A DNA stretch of 64,000 bases, taken from NCBI RefSeq assembly GCF_022479115.1, contig NZ_CP092497.1, positions 2,294,001 through 2,358,000 on the forward strand, written 5' to 3'. The notes under the pieces were generated by a model that was given only the letters and a program-made list of their open reading frames with translations, was not told where the DNA came from and ran no database searches. The DNA is from Amycolatopsis sp. EV170708-02-1 (GTDB taxonomy: Bacteria; Actinomycetota; Actinomycetes; Mycobacteriales; Pseudonocardiaceae). A program made the position numbers and the translations under genes. Numbering within the stretch: the stretch's first letter is position 1; the number at the start of each line of letters is the position of its first letter. Shown here piece by piece: positions 1-10,074 of the stretch.

Positions 1-3000
1 GGTGTGTCCCGGACGTCCGTGACTTTCGACGGCGACGAGCAGGTCGGCGCCGGTCCCGCGCCAGGCGCCGACCGCGCGGGCGAGCGCGGTCAGCAGCACG
101 GTGTCCGGGCCGGTGCGGTAGGCCGTCGGCAGCGCGGTGAGCACGGCGTGGGTCGTTTCCTCGCCGAGGTCGATCCGGTGGTGCCGCGCGGTCGCCACGG
201 TGTCACGCGCCGGATCGAGCCTGGTCCGGCCGAGCGTGCTCTCCGGCGCGGCGGCGACACCCTGCCAATACCGCGTTTCGTCCTCTCGATGCGGGGCGGC
301 CGCGCGCAGCGACCGTGCCCAGCCCAGGAACGACTGCCCGCGCCGGTGCAGGGTGTTGCCGTGGAAGGCCTGTTCGACGTCGTCGAGCAGGACACGCCAG
401 GTCACCGCGTCGGCGACCAGGTGATGCGCCACCAGCAGCAACCGTCCGGGACGGTCGCCGGTGTCCGCCAGCACCGCCCGCACCAGCGGGCCGGTGCGCG
501 GGTCCATCCCCGCGACGATCTGCTCGATATGGACGTCCAGCGCCGCACGAGGATCACCGGACACGCGGACGGCCGTGAGCACGTCGGCACCGGTCACGGC
601 GCCGACGTCCGGAACGCGAAGCGCGTCTTCGACCAGATGCGCGCGCAGGACGTCGTGGCGGGCGAGAACGGCGTCGAGCACCGAGGTCCAGCGGACGACG
701 TCGTCCGCCGAGGGCACGCAGATCTCGACCCACTGGCAGAACCCGTCGGCCGCCTTTCCCGCGCGCCGCACCAGATCGCGCATGATCGGTGTGAGCGGGG
801 CGTCACCGACCGCGTGGACCTCTTCGGCCCGTTCGGGTTCGCCACAGCGCGCGGCGATCCCGGCGACCGTGCCGCCTTCGAGGACGTCGCGCGCGGTCAG
901 GTGCAGCCCTTCCCGGCGGGCGCGGGAGACCACCCGCAGCGAGGCGATGCTGTCCCCGCCCGCGTCCAGGAATCCGTCGTCGAGGCCGACGTCGGGGCCG
1001 AGCAGCTCGCGGACCACCCGTAGCAGTACGGCTTCCGCCGGGGTCGCGGGTTCCCGTCCGCCGTCGGAGCGGGCTTCCGGCGCGGGCAGCGCGGCCCGGT
1101 CCAGCTTGCCGCTCGGGCCGAGCGGGAGCCGGTCCAGCGGCACGAACGCGGCAGGCACCATGTACGCGGGCAGTTCCGCGGCGAGGTACTCGCGCAGTGC
1201 CGCCGGGTCTGGCTCGGCGCCGTCCACAGGGACGACGTAGGCGACCAGCCGGTCCTCTCGGACGATCACGGCGGCGGCACGCACGGCGTCGTGCGCGGTC
1301 AGCGCGGTCTCGATCTCGCCGAGTTCGATCCGGAACCCGCGCAGTTTGACCTGGTGGTCGGCGCGGCCGAGGAAGACGATCTGCCCGTCCGAGCGCCAGC
1401 GGACCAGGTCACCGGTGCGGTACATCCGCTCCCCCGGCGGACCGAACGGATCGGCGACGAACCGTTCCGCCGTCAGCGCCGAACGGCCGACGTAGCCCTG
1501 CGCGAGCTTCGGCCCCGCGAGGTACAGCTCGCCGGTGACGTTCGTCCCGACCGGGAGCAGCCCGCCGTCGAGCACATACGCGCGGACCTCCGGGTCCGGG
1601 CGGCCGATCGGCAGCGGACCGGGGTCGGCCGGGTCGTAATGCCAGGTGACCGAGTTGATGGTGACCTCGGTCGGGCCGTAGGCGTTGAACAGCGCCCGCC
1701 GGTTCCCCCAGCGCCGCGCCAGTTCCGGGTCGAGCCGTTCGGCGCCGACGACGAAGAACACGTCCGGGTCGACGGTCGCGTCGTCGGGCATCGCGGAGAG
1801 GAACGAGGGCAGCAGGTTGAGCCCGGTGACGCGGTGCTCCGCGGCGTAGGCGAGCAGGTCGTCGCCGGACACCCGCACCTCCTCCGGCGCGATCACCGAA
1901 GTGCCGCCGGACAGCAGCGGCAGCATGAACTGCCAGAAGGCGACGTCGAAACTCGTCGAGGCGAAATGCAGGTACCGCTCGGCGGTCCCGATCCCGACGA
2001 TGTCCTCCTGCAGCGCGATCAGGCTCGGCACGCCGCGATGCGGCACCGCCACACCCTTGGGTTTGCCGGTGGTGCCGGAGGTGTAGATGACGTACGCGAT
2101 CGCGTCCGCACACAGGGAAACGCCCGGATCTGCGTCCTCAGTGGACAGTGAAGCCGGGTCGATCACCGGGAGGCCTTCGACGTCCGAAGTGGACACGACG
2201 GCGGCGGGCGCGATGTCGTCCAGCATGTACGCGAGCCGATCGGCCGGGTAGTCCGGGTCCATCGGCACGTGCACCGCACCGGCCTTGATCACGCCGAACA
2301 GGGCGACCACGAGGTCGACGTCGCGGCGCAGCAGGACCGCGACCGGGTCCTGTGGTTCCACCCCGGCGTCGATCAGGGTGTTCGCGAGCCGGTTGGCGCG
2401 GCGGTCCAGTTCGGCGTAGGTCAGGCTCCGGTCGCGGCACACGACAGCCTCGGCGTCCGGCGTCTCCCGGACCCAGCGCCCGAACTCCTCCAGCATGCCG
2501 CCACGTTCGCGCTTCGGTTCCGGTCCTTCCCCGAGCCGCAGCATCGCGCGTTCTTCCTCGGCGCCGAGCGCCCGCAGCCGGGAGACCGGTCGCGCCGGGT
2601 CCGCCACGATCTCGTGCAGCACCGCGCGCAGCCAGCGACCGTAGGACTCGGCCTCCTCGCGGGTGAACGCCTGCTGCTGGTACCCGAGACCGACGGTGAA
2701 CTCGTCTCCGGGCAGCACGATCACCGTGAGCGGGTAGTGCGTCGCATCGGTGATGTCGACGCCGACGAGATCGAGGCCGGGTGCCAGGGTGGTGCGGGCG
2801 CGGCTGGAGAGCGGGAAGTTCTCCATCACCAGCATCGTGTCGAACAGGTCGCCGACCCCGGCCGCGCGCTGGATGTCCGGCAGCCCGGCGTGATGGTGCT
2901 CGGTGAGCCGCACGCTTTCGGTGTGCACGCGCTCCAGCACGGTGGCCGCGGTGTCGGCGGCGTCGAACCGCACGCGCACGGGGATCGTGCTGCCCAGCTG

Positions 3001-6000
3001 ACCGATCATGCGCTCGACGCCGGGGACGTCGGCCGGGCGGCCGGAGACCGGGCAGCCGAAGACGACGTCACGACGTCCGGTCAGTCTGGCGAGCAGCACT
3101 CCCCATGCGGTCTGGAACACCGTCGTCGGGGTGATGCCGCGTTCGCGGGCGAAGGCGCGCAGCCGTTCGCTGAACTCCCCGCCCAGTTCCACGGTGACCC
3201 GTTCCGGACGATCCACAGTGGACTCGACACTCGCCGGGGCGAGCCGCGTTCCTTCATCCAATCCGGACAGTGCCTCGCGCCACGCCGCCAAAGCCGCATC
3301 CGGGTCGCGTTCGCCGAGCACCCGGTGGTACTCCGAAAGCGGGGGCGCGACCGGGGCCGCCGGGCCACCGCCGAGTTCGGCGTAGGTGGCCAGCAGCGTG
3401 CGGCCGACCAGCGGCATCGACCAGCCGTCGAGCAGCGCGTGGTGATTCGTGAGCACCAGGCGGTGCTCGTCCGGGCCGAGGGTCAGCAGCAGGAACCGGA
3501 TGAGCGGCGGCGTGGCCGGGTCGAAGGGCCGGACGAGTTCGGTACGGCACTCGGCCTCGACCTGATCCGGCGAGACGGTCGCGAACCGCCAGTCCAGCGT
3601 GACCTCGGCGGGCACCACCTGGACGACCTCGCCCGCGTCGGTGGTATGCAGGTGGACACGCAGCGCGGGATGCCGCCGCAACACTTCCGCGGCGGCCTCG
3701 CGCATGCGGTCCGCGTCGAGCGCGCCGCTGAGCAGGGTGACTGCCTGCACCACATAGACGTCGGTGTCTTCGGTGCCGCGCGCCAAGGTGTGGAAGGAAA
3801 GCCCGGTCTGCAACGGCGTCGCGGGCAGGACATCCTCGACGCGGCCGAGGCGTTCCAGCGCGTCGATGTCGTCCTGGCCGAGGCCGACCAGCGGCAGATC
3901 CGACGGGGTGAGCCCGCCCCCGTCCGGACCGATCCGGTCGGCGTGCGCGGCCATCGCTTCCAGCGCTCGCGACCACTCTTCTTGAAGCGCGGCAACGCTT
4001 TCCTGCGGCAAGACCGCGCCGGCCGCGGTCCACTCCACGGCGAGCCGCGGACGGCCGTCCTCACGGACGAAGCAGTTCAGCGCCAGCACCTGTTCCAGCG
4101 ACTTGGCTTCCGGTTCGGTGACCGCGAACGGGTCCTCCTCCGGCAGCCGCCAGCCGGTGCCGGGCAGGGCCGCGAACCGGCCGAGGTAGTTCAGGACGAC
4201 GTCCGGCGGCGGGACGGCGGCGAGTTCGTCCCGGGTGAGCGGGTCGAGATACCGCAGGACACCGAAGCCGACGCCGTTGTCCGGGACCGCGCGCTTGGCC
4301 TCCTTCGCGGCCCGCAGCAGCTTCCCGGCCGCGTCCCCGCCCGCGAGCGCGCTGTCGAAGTCCGCGGTCGCCGCCACCGCGCCGGCGGGCACGCGCAGCG
4401 GATGCTCGGCGGTGAACCAGCCGACGGTACGCGAAAGGTCCAAGCCGTCATGGTCGCGGCCGTGTCCTTCGAGCGACACGGTTTCGGCGTCGACGGGGGC
4501 GCCACGCCATGACCTCAGAGCCAGCACGAGCGCCGCGAGCAGGACGTCGTCCGGCCCGGCGCGATAGGCCGCCGGCAACGCGGTGAGCACCGCTTCGGTC
4601 TGCTCCGGGGTGGCGAGCGTGACCGACCGCCGGGCGGTCGCGACCGTGTCGATGCCGCGGTCGAGCGGCCGGTGGCCGAGACGCGGGCCGTCGAGCGCGC
4701 CGCGCCAGTGGTCGAGTTCGCCGCGCCGGGCGCCGGAAGTCCCTTGCTCCGCGAGCAGGAGCGCGTGCCGCCGCCACGACGTCCCGACCGGTGCGAGCGG
4801 CTCACCGGCACAGGCCGCGCGCAGATCCGGCAGGAGGACCCGCCACGAGACCCCGTCGACCGCCAAGTGGTGCAGCACGATGACGAGGTGGTCCGGCAGC
4901 AACGCGACCTTGAGCACCCCGGCCCGCGGGTCCAGGGACTCCGCGAGTTTCGCCGCGACCTCGGCCGGTTCGCCGGTCGTCTCGACGATCACGTCGGACG
5001 CCCGCACCGCCCCACGTTCCCGGATCCGCATTTCGTCCTCTGAATGCAGGCGGAGGACATCGTGATGGTCGAGCAGCGTTTGCACGCCTTCGGTCAGCAG
5101 GGTGGGCGGAAGGTCCTCGTCGAGCCGGACGGCGGTCCATTGCGTGTAGCCGGCGATAGCCGTGACGTCCGGATGCGGATCGAGCAGGGCGCGGACGATC
5201 GGCGGTGCGGGTACGATGCCGACCGGCTCGTCCGGCGGGTCGGCCGGGGCACCGATCTCCGCGCTCGCCGCCGCCAGCGCCTCGAAACTACGGCGGGCCA
5301 GCAGGTCACGCGGGCGCAGGTCTAGACCGTGCGCGCGCAGCCTGCTGCTGACGCTGATCGCGGTGATGCTGTCGCCGCCCAGCGCGAAGAAGTCGTCGTC
5401 GACGGCGACCTCGTCGACGCCGATCACCTCGGCGATGGTGGCGCACAGCAGCCGTTCGCGGTCGGTGGCCGCGGTGCGCCCGGCCGCCGCGCGCGGGGCG
5501 GGCAACGCGGGACGGTCGATCTTCCCGTTGGGGGTCAACGGAAGCGTGTCGAGCACGACCACGGCGGCGGGCACGAGATGCTCCGGTACCCGCGCGGCGA
5601 GTTCGGCGCGGACCTCGTCCGGGACGACCTCGCCGACGACGTAGCCGACGAGCCTGGGCCCGCGCACCGCGGCGGCGGCCGCGCGCACCCCGGGAACCGC
5701 GGCCAGCGCCGCCTCGACCTCGCCGAGTTCGACGCGATGACCGCGTACCTTCACCTGGCCGTCACGGCGGCCCAGGTACTCCAGCCCGCGGCCGGGCACC
5801 CAGCGGGCGAGGTCCCCGGTGCGGTACATGCGGTCGCCGGGCGCGCCGAACGGATCGGCGACGAACCGCTCGGCGGTCGCGCCGGGACGGCCGAGATAGC
5901 CGCGCGCCAGATGCGGGCCCGCCAGATACAGCTCTCCCGGCGTTCCGGCGGGCGCGGGACTCAGCGCGGCGTCGAGCACCCGCACCGCCGTACCCGGCAC

Positions 6001-8286
6001 TGCGGTGCCGATGGTCGGTTCGCCGTCGTCCAGCCAGGATCCGGCACCGTCCACAGTGGCCTCGGTCGGGCCGTACATGTTGCGGGCGCGGACACCGGAC
6101 TCGGCGACCCGGCGCCACAACGCGGGCGGAGTCGCCTCGCCGCCGAGGACGAGCAGCGCGGGCGCGCCGGGGCCGTCGAGCAGCCCGGCGTCGACCAGCG
6201 GCGCGGCCATCGACGGCGTGGTGTCGACGACGTCGATCCGGTCGCGGGCGAACGCGGCCAGCAGTTCGTCGGCGTCTCGCGCGACGTCGGTGCCGTAGAC
6301 GTGGAGTTCGTGCCCGAACAGCAGCCACATCAGCTGGTCGAGCGCGGAGTCGAAAGCGAACGAGTAGGTGTGCGCGACACGCAGCCGCCTGCCCGCGGCG
6401 CGTTCGGTCTCGGCGACCGTGGTCGCGCGGTGGTGGCGCAGCAGCGTCGCGAGCCCGCCGGCCCGGCCGAGGACGCCCTTGGGCCGTCCGGTCGAGCCGG
6501 AGGTGAAGATGACGTAGGCGAGATGTTCCGGGTGGCGGACGATCTCCAGCGGCGAAGAGTCCAGAGTGGACAGATCGGTGTCGCCGAGCAGCAGCTGCGG
6601 TCCCGGCACGATTTCCGGGTCGTGGGCCACCGTGAGCACCGCGCCGGCTTCGGCGGCGAGCTCCCGCAGGCGCTCGACGGGATGCGTGAGATCCAGCGGC
6701 AGGAAGGCGGCCCCGGCGTCGAGCACCGCCAGCAGAGCGACGACGAGATCCGCCGACCGCGGCAGGGCCAGCGCGACGACGTCGTCCGCCCCGACGCCGC
6801 GCGCCCGCAGCGCCCGGGCGAGACGGTGGACCCGGGTGACGAGTTCGCCCGCGGTCAGCCGTTCGACGCCGGAGACCAGCGCGGTCTGTCCGGGATCCAG
6901 CCGGTCGAGAAGTTCAGGTACGTCGAGGAGTTCGCTCTCCGGGGCGGGTGTCGACCAAGCCTCCAGCAGCGTGTTCCGCTCCCCCGCCGGGACCAGATCC
7001 GCACCGGCGACCGCCGGTCCGTCCGGTTCGGTCAGCGCGGTGATCAGGCAGCGCAATGCGGTCAGCTTGGCGTCGACGGCGGCCTGATCGTGCGTCCGCG
7101 CGTCGACCTCGAAACCGAGCAACAGCCCGCCGTCCGAGGTCGGGAGCACGGACAAGCCCATGTCCTCGGGCGGCCCGCCGGCGACGTTGCGCATCGTGCC
7201 GTGCGAGCCCGCGAAGTCGAGCTTCAGGTCGAACGCCTTGAGGTTGATGCCGCGGCCGTGCAGCAGCGCTCCGGCGCCGGGCACCGCGAGATCCTGCGGC
7301 AGGTCTTCCCCGCGGTACCGCTGGTGCGTGCGCATTTCCTTCAGCGCGCCGGCGACCCGCGCGGTCAGCTCGGCCGCCGAGTCCTCCGGGAGGACGGTGA
7401 CCCGCAACGGCAGCACGTTGACCGCCATCGCCGGCGTCCGCAGCGCCGCGCCCTCGCGGCACATCAACGGCATCGCGAACACGACGTCGGTCCAGCCGAG
7501 CACGCGGTGCAGGAACGCGGCGTAGCAGGCGATCAGCGCGTCGCCCCACGTCGTCCCGGCGCGTTTGCCCAGTTCACGAAGCCGGGCCAGGTCCGAAGCC
7601 GGCAGGACCGACCGGGCGGTGACCGTGTGCTCCGGCGGGCCCGACGCGCTTCCGGAGTCGTCGAGATCCGGCAACGGCGTGAACCGCTCGCGCCAGTACT
7701 CGCGGTCTTGGGCGAACCGTTCGCTCTCGCGGTAGGCACGATCGGCCTCGACGAGATCGGCGAACCGGGCGAACGTCGAAGCCGGAACGTCCTTGCCCTG
7801 GACCGAAGCCGTGTAGCGGGCGGCGGTCCGGCGCGCGAGCATCGCCGCGGTGTAGCCGTCGAACACCAGGTGATGCCCGAGCTGGGTGAACCACACGTGC
7901 GAGTCGGACAGCCGCAGCACCAGGTGGGCGAACAACGGCCGGTCCACCATCCCGCGGCAGGCCTCGGCGACCCGGCGGCGTTCGGCGTCCACGCGCTCGT
8001 GCGCGGCGGCGACCGGATCGGCCTTCCCGCGCAGATCCACCACCTGCGGCAACGGCAGCGCGTCTTCCGACACGACCTGACGCGGACCGTCCGGTGTCTC
8101 GAAGACCCGCAACCGCAGGCTGTCCGCCTCTTCGGCGGTCGCCCGGATCGCTTCGGTCAGCGCGACGACGTCGACCGGCTCTTCACCGACGATCTCGATG
8201 ACGTCGCCGACGACGTAGTACGGCGAGTCGGGTTCGAGGCGCTGCGCGGTCCAGATGCCCAGCTGGGCACCGGTGAGGTTCAGCAT
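1..8286 (-). CDS. Non-ribosomal peptide synthetase of a catechol siderophore (C-A-T-E-C-A-T-E..., C-terminal part missing)
   Basis: Assembly-line enzyme that condenses DHB, loaded on the aryl carrier encoded upstream, with amino acids. 2762 residues are visible and the frame stays open to the edge. C1 spans about residues 1-430 (HHLVFDG near 138). A1 spans about 445-940 (TSGSTGRPKG, YGPTE, GKIDR). T1 carries GGDSI near 970. E1 has HHLAVDGVSW near 1139. C2 starts near 1460 (HHALLDG near 1615). A2 starts near 1930 (TSGTTGKPKG near 2067). T2 has GGDSI near 2443. E2 has HHLVADAVTW near 2621 and is cut. My hand-aligned specificity codes are A1 D-S-D-D-V-G-M-V-D-K (acidic pocket, probably a basic residue) and A2 D-V-W-N-V-G-A-I-N-K (closest to threonine-type). 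The ATG overlaps the ATPase stop by 7 bp and has no clear Shine-Dalgarno, suggesting translational coupling. Confidence 0.95.
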   Translation of the reverse strand, partial: MLNLTGAQLGIWTAQRLEPDSPYYVVGDVIEIVGEEPVDVVALTEAIRATAEEADSLRLRVFETPDGPRQVVSEDALPLPQVVDLRGKADPVAAAHERVDAERRRVAEACRGMVDRPLFAHLVLRLSDSHVWFTQLGHHLVFDGYTAAMLARRTAARYTASVQGKDVPASTFARFADLVEADRAYRESERFAQDREYWRERFTPLPDLDDSGSASGPPEHTVTARSVLPASDLARLRELGKRAGTTWGDALIACYAAFLHRVLGWTDVVFAMPLMCREGAALRTPAMAVNVLPLRVTVLPEDSAAELTARVAGALKEMRTHQRYRGEDLPQDLAVPGAGALLHGRGINLKAFDLKLDFAGSHGTMRNVAGGPPEDMGLSVLPTSDGGLLLGFEVDARTHDQAAVDAKLTALRCLITALTEPDGPAVAGADLVPAGERNTLLEAWSTPAPESELLDVPELLDRLDPGQTALVSGVERLTAGELVTRVHRLARALRARGVGADDVVALALPRSADLVVALLAVLDAGAAFLPLDLTHPVERLRELAAEAGAVLTVAHDPEIVPGPQLLLGDTDLSTLDSSPLEIVRHPEHLAYVIFTSGSTGRPKGVLGRAGGLATLLRHHRATTVAETERAAGRRLRVAHTYSFAFDSALDQLMWLLFGHELHVYGTDVARDADELLAAFARDRIDVVDTTPSMAAPLVDAGLLDGPGAPALLVLGGEATPPALWRRVAESGVRARNMYGPTEATVDGAGSWLDDGEPTIGTAVPGTAVRVLDAALSPAPAGTPGELYLAGPHLARGYLGRPGATAERFVADPFGAPGDRMYRTGDLARWVPGRGLEYLGRRDGQVKVRGHRVELGEVEAALAAVPGVRAAAAAVRGPRLVGYVVGEVVPDEVRAELAARVPEHLVPAAVVVLDTLPLTPNGKIDRPALPAPRAAAGRTAATDRERLLCATIAEVIGVDEVAVDDDFFALGGDSITAISVSSRLRAHGLDLRPRDLLARRSFEALAAASAEIGAPADPPDEPVGIVPAPPIVRALLDPHPDVTAIAGYTQWTAVRLDEDLPPTLLTEGVQTLLDHHDVLRLHSEDEMRIRERGAVRASDVIVETTGEPAEVAAKLAESLDPRAGVLKVALLPDHLVIVLHHLAVDGVSWRVLLPDLRAACAGEPLAPVGTSWRRHALLLAEQGTSGARRGELDHWRGALDGPRLGHRPLDRGIDTVATARRSVTLATPEQTEAVLTALPAAYRAGPDDVLLAALVLALRSWRGAPVDAETVSLEGHGRDHDGLDLSRTVGWFTAEHPLRVPAGAVAATADFDSALAGGDAAGKLLRAAKEAKRAVPDNGVGFGVLRYLDPLTRDELAAVPPPDVVLNYLGRFAALPGTGWRLPEEDPFAVTEPEAKSLEQVLALNCFVREDGRPRLAVEWTAAGAVLPQESVAALQEEWSRALEAMAAHADRIGPDGGGLTPSDLPLVGLGQDDIDALERLGRVEDVLPATPLQTGLSFHTLARGTEDTDVYVVQAVTLLSGALDADRMREAAAEVLRRHPALRVHLHTTDAGEVVQVVPAEVTLDWRFATVSPDQVEAECRTELVRPFDPATPPLIRFLLLTLGPDEHRLVLTNHHALLDGWSMPLVGRTLLATYAELGGGPAAPVAPPLSEYHRVLGERDPDAALAAWREALSGLDEGTRLAPASVESTVDRPERVTVELGGEFSERLRAFARERGITPTTVFQTAWGVLLARLTGRRDVVFGCPVSGRPADVPGVERMIGQLGSTIPVRVRFDAADTAATVLERVHTESVRLTEHHHAGLPDIQRAAGVGDLFDTMLVMENFPLSSRARTTLAPGLDLVGVDITDATHYPLTVIVLPGDEFTVGLGYQQQAFTREEAESYGRWLRAVLHEIVADPARPVSRLRALGAEEERAMLRLGEGPEPKRERGGMLEEFGRWVRETPDAEAVVCRDRSLTYAELDRRANRLANTLIDAGVEPQDPVAVLLRRDVDLVVALFGVIKAGAVHVPMDPDYPADRLAYMLDDIAPAAVVSTSDVEGLPVIDPASLSTEDADPGVSLCADAIAYVIYTSGTTGKPKGVAVPHRGVPSLIALQEDIVGIGTAERYLHFASTSFDVAFWQFMLPLLSGGTSVIAPEEVRVSGDDLLAYAAEHRVTGLNLLPSFLSAMPDDATVDPDVFFVVGAERLDPELARRWGNRRALFNAYGPTEVTINSVTWHYDPADPGPLPIGRPDPEVRAYVLDGGLLPVGTNVTGELYLAGPKLAQGYVGRSALTAERFVADPFGPPGERMYRTGDLVRWRSDGQIVFLGRADHQVKLRGFRIELGEIETALTAHDAVRAAAVIVREDRLVAYVVPVDGAEPDPAALREYLAAELPAYMVPAAFVPLDRLPLGPSGKLDRAALPAPEARSDGGREPATPAEAVLLRVVRELLGPDVGLDDGFLDAGGDSIASLRVVSRARREGLHLTARDVLEGGTVAGIAARCGEPERAEEVHAVGDAPLTPIMRDLVRRAGKAADGFCQWVEICVPSADDVVRWTSVLDAVLARHDVLRAHLVEDALRVPDVGAVTGADVLTAVRVSGDPRAALDVHIEQIVAGMDPRTGPLVRAVLADTGDRPGRLLLVAHHLVADAVTWRVLLDDVEQAFHGNTLHRRGQSFLGWARSLRAAAPHREDETRYWQGVAAAPESTLGRTRLDPARDTVATARHHRIDLGEETTHAVLTALPTAYRTGPDTVLLTALARAVGAWRGTGADLLVAVESHGRPGHT

Positions 8287-9055
8287 GAAGGCACCACCAT
8301 CGGGGTTCCGGTCACCGGGTCGGGCACGACGACACTGGGGAGATCGAAGACCTCCTTCATCAGCTCCGCGTCGACGATGTCTGAGGGCGCGCCCTCCGCG
8401 ACGATCCGGCCGTCCCGCAGGGCGACGAGATGGTCGGCGTACCGGCAGGCCTGGTTGATGTCGTGCAGGACCGCGATCACCGTGCGGCCTTCGTCGCGCA
8501 GCCGCGCCAGCAGGCTCAGCAACTGGTACTGGTGCGCGATGTCCAAAAAGGACGTCGGTTCGTCGAGCAGCAGGTACGGCGTCTTCTGCGCGAGCACCAG
8601 CGCCACCCACACCCGCTGACGCTGCCCGCCCGAGAGCTCCTGCACCGGCCGGTCGGCCAGCCCGCCACCCCGGCCGCGGTCATCGCGTCGAGCACCGCGC
8701 GTTCGTCCTCTTCGGACCAGGTGGCGAACAGCGATTGGTGCGGGAACCGGCCGCGCGCGACCAGCTGCCGGACGCGCACGTCCTCCGGCGCGACCGGATC
8801 CTGCGGCAGGAAACCGAGTTCCCGCGCCAAACCCTTGCCGTGGAAGGAACCGACGTCCTTGCCGTCGAGCAGGACGTCGCCGTCGGACGGCCGCAACAGC
8901 CGGACGAACGCGCGCAGCAAGGTGGACTTGCCACAAGCGTTCGGCCCGACGACGGCGGTGAACGCGCGGTCGGGCACGTCGAGGCTCAGCCGGGTCGACA
9001 CGACCCGGTCGCCGTAGCGCAGGGTCAGGTCGCGAGCGGTCAAGCGGGCACTCAT
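8280..9055 (-). pseudogene. Ferric-siderophore ABC transporter ATPase, frame broken by one missing base
   Basis: FepC/FecE-type ATPase for siderophore import. Residues 1 to about 130 read from the ATG at 9055 (MSARLTARDLTLRYGDR, Walker A GPNACGKST, Q-loop LPQD). The remainder (LSGGQRQR signature, Walker B YLLLDEPTSFLD, switch His in VLHDINQ) lies in another frame that ends at 8280. Adding one G to the run at 8661-8663 (plus-strand CCC) joins them as AAGVAGLADRPVQELSGGQ, which is the normal family sequence and gives about 258 residues. The start overlaps the permease stop by 4 bp (ATGA) and the stop overlaps the NRPS start. Everything except the one base is intact, so sequencing error is more likely than a dead gene. 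If the break is real, this importer would need an ATPase from elsewhere. Confidence 0.85.
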
Positions 9056-10074
9056 ATGCGCCGAACCTCCTTGGTGAGCAGCCAGATCAGGTAGCCGCCG
9101 CCGATCACGGTGCTGACCACACCGACCGGCAGCGATTCCGGCGCGAGCAACATCTGGGCGGCCAGGTCGGCGCTGGTCAGCAGCACGGCGCCGGTGAGGG
9201 CCGCGGGCAGCAGGGCGATACCGGGCGTGCGGGCCAGCCGCCGCCCGATCTGCGGTGCCGCCAGCGCGATGAACGCGATCGGACCGGCCACGGCGGTGAC
9301 CGTGGCCGTGCAGCCGACGCCGATCAGCACCAGGGCCAGCCGCAGCCGGTCCCAGCGGACGCCGGTGGTGACCGCCAGCGCGCCACCGAGCGCGGCCTGG
9401 TGCAGCGCCGGTGCCCTCGTGAACAGCACGACGAACAGCACCGCGAGCACCCCGAACGGGATGGCGACGTCGTCCCAGCCGACCCCGTTGAGGGAACCGG
9501 CGTTCCAGCCGACGGCCGCGATCGCGATCTCGAGTTCGGCACGCAGCACGATCCACGAGTTGAGCGCGGTCAGCATCGCGTTGATCGCGATCCCGATGAC
9601 GATCAGCCGCAGCCCGGACAGCCCGCCGCCGAGCGACAACGCGTAGACGACGGCCGCCGTGATCACGCCGCCGAGCACCGAACCGATGGTCAGCTGCGTC
9701 GACGTCCCCGAGAGCACGGTGATCGCGAACAGGGCGCCGGTGTAGGCGCCGGCGTCGAGACCGATCACATCCGGGCTGCCGAGCGGGTTGCGGGTGACGT
9801 TCTGGAAGATCGCGCCCGCCAGGCCGAGCGCGGCACCGAACACCAGCCCGGCCAGTACCCGGGGCAGCCGCCATTCGCGGATGACCACGCCCGGCCCGCC
9901 ACCCGAACCGGTGAGCGCGGCGAACACACGGGCGGGACTCGCCCACGCCGCGCCGTAGCAGAGCCCGAGCAGGGTCAAGCCGGCGATGACCACCAGCATC
10001 GCCACGAGGAAGACGAGGGTGCGGCGTTCGATCCGGGCGGAGAACCGCCCGCGCCGCAGGACGAGTGCGTTCAC
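9052..10074 (-). CDS. Ferric-siderophore ABC transporter permease (FecCD family, FepG-like)
   Basis: Inner-membrane subunit that pairs with the preceding permease to carry ferric siderophore into the cell. It has 340 residues, close to the usual FecCD length, with about nine hydrophobic segments; the first is LVFLVAMLVVIAGLTLLGL. A family-typical conserved stretch NVTRNPLGSPDVIGLDAGA lies near residue 95. The GTG at 10074 was chosen because it overlaps the upstream permease stop by 4 bp (GTGA); longer in-frame starts would lie inside that gene. The stop overlaps the ATPase start by 4 bp, so the transport genes look translationally coupled within the siderophore operon. Confidence 0.93.
   Translation of the reverse strand: MNALVLRRGRFSARIERRTLVFLVAMLVVIAGLTLLGLCYGAAWASPARVFAALTGSGGGPGVVIREWRLPRVLAGLVFGAALGLAGAIFQNVTRNPLGSPDVIGLDAGAYTGALFAITVLSGTSTQLTIGSVLGGVITAAVVYALSLGGGLSGLRLIVIGIAINAMLTALNSWIVLRAELEIAIAAVGWNAGSLNGVGWDDVAIPFGVLAVLFVVLFTRAPALHQAALGGALAVTTGVRWDRLRLALVLIGVGCTATVTAVAGPIAFIALAAPQIGRRLARTPGIALLPAALTGAVLLTSADLAAQMLLAPESLPVGVVSTVIGGGYLIWLLTKEVRRI

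Noticed and set aside
4..8619. Long open plus-strand reading frames opposite the NRPS gene (up to about 1100 codons)
   Set aside because: They are antisense shadows of high-GC coding sequence: Arg/Gly/Asp-rich with no domain motif, while the minus strand carries a continuous NRPS frame with all core motifs in register.
8280..8936. C-terminal half of the siderophore ATPase as an independent gene
   Set aside because: Its first 80 residues in that frame are Arg/Ala-rich nonsense; the real sequence before LADRPVQELSGGQ is in the other frame, so it is a single broken gene.
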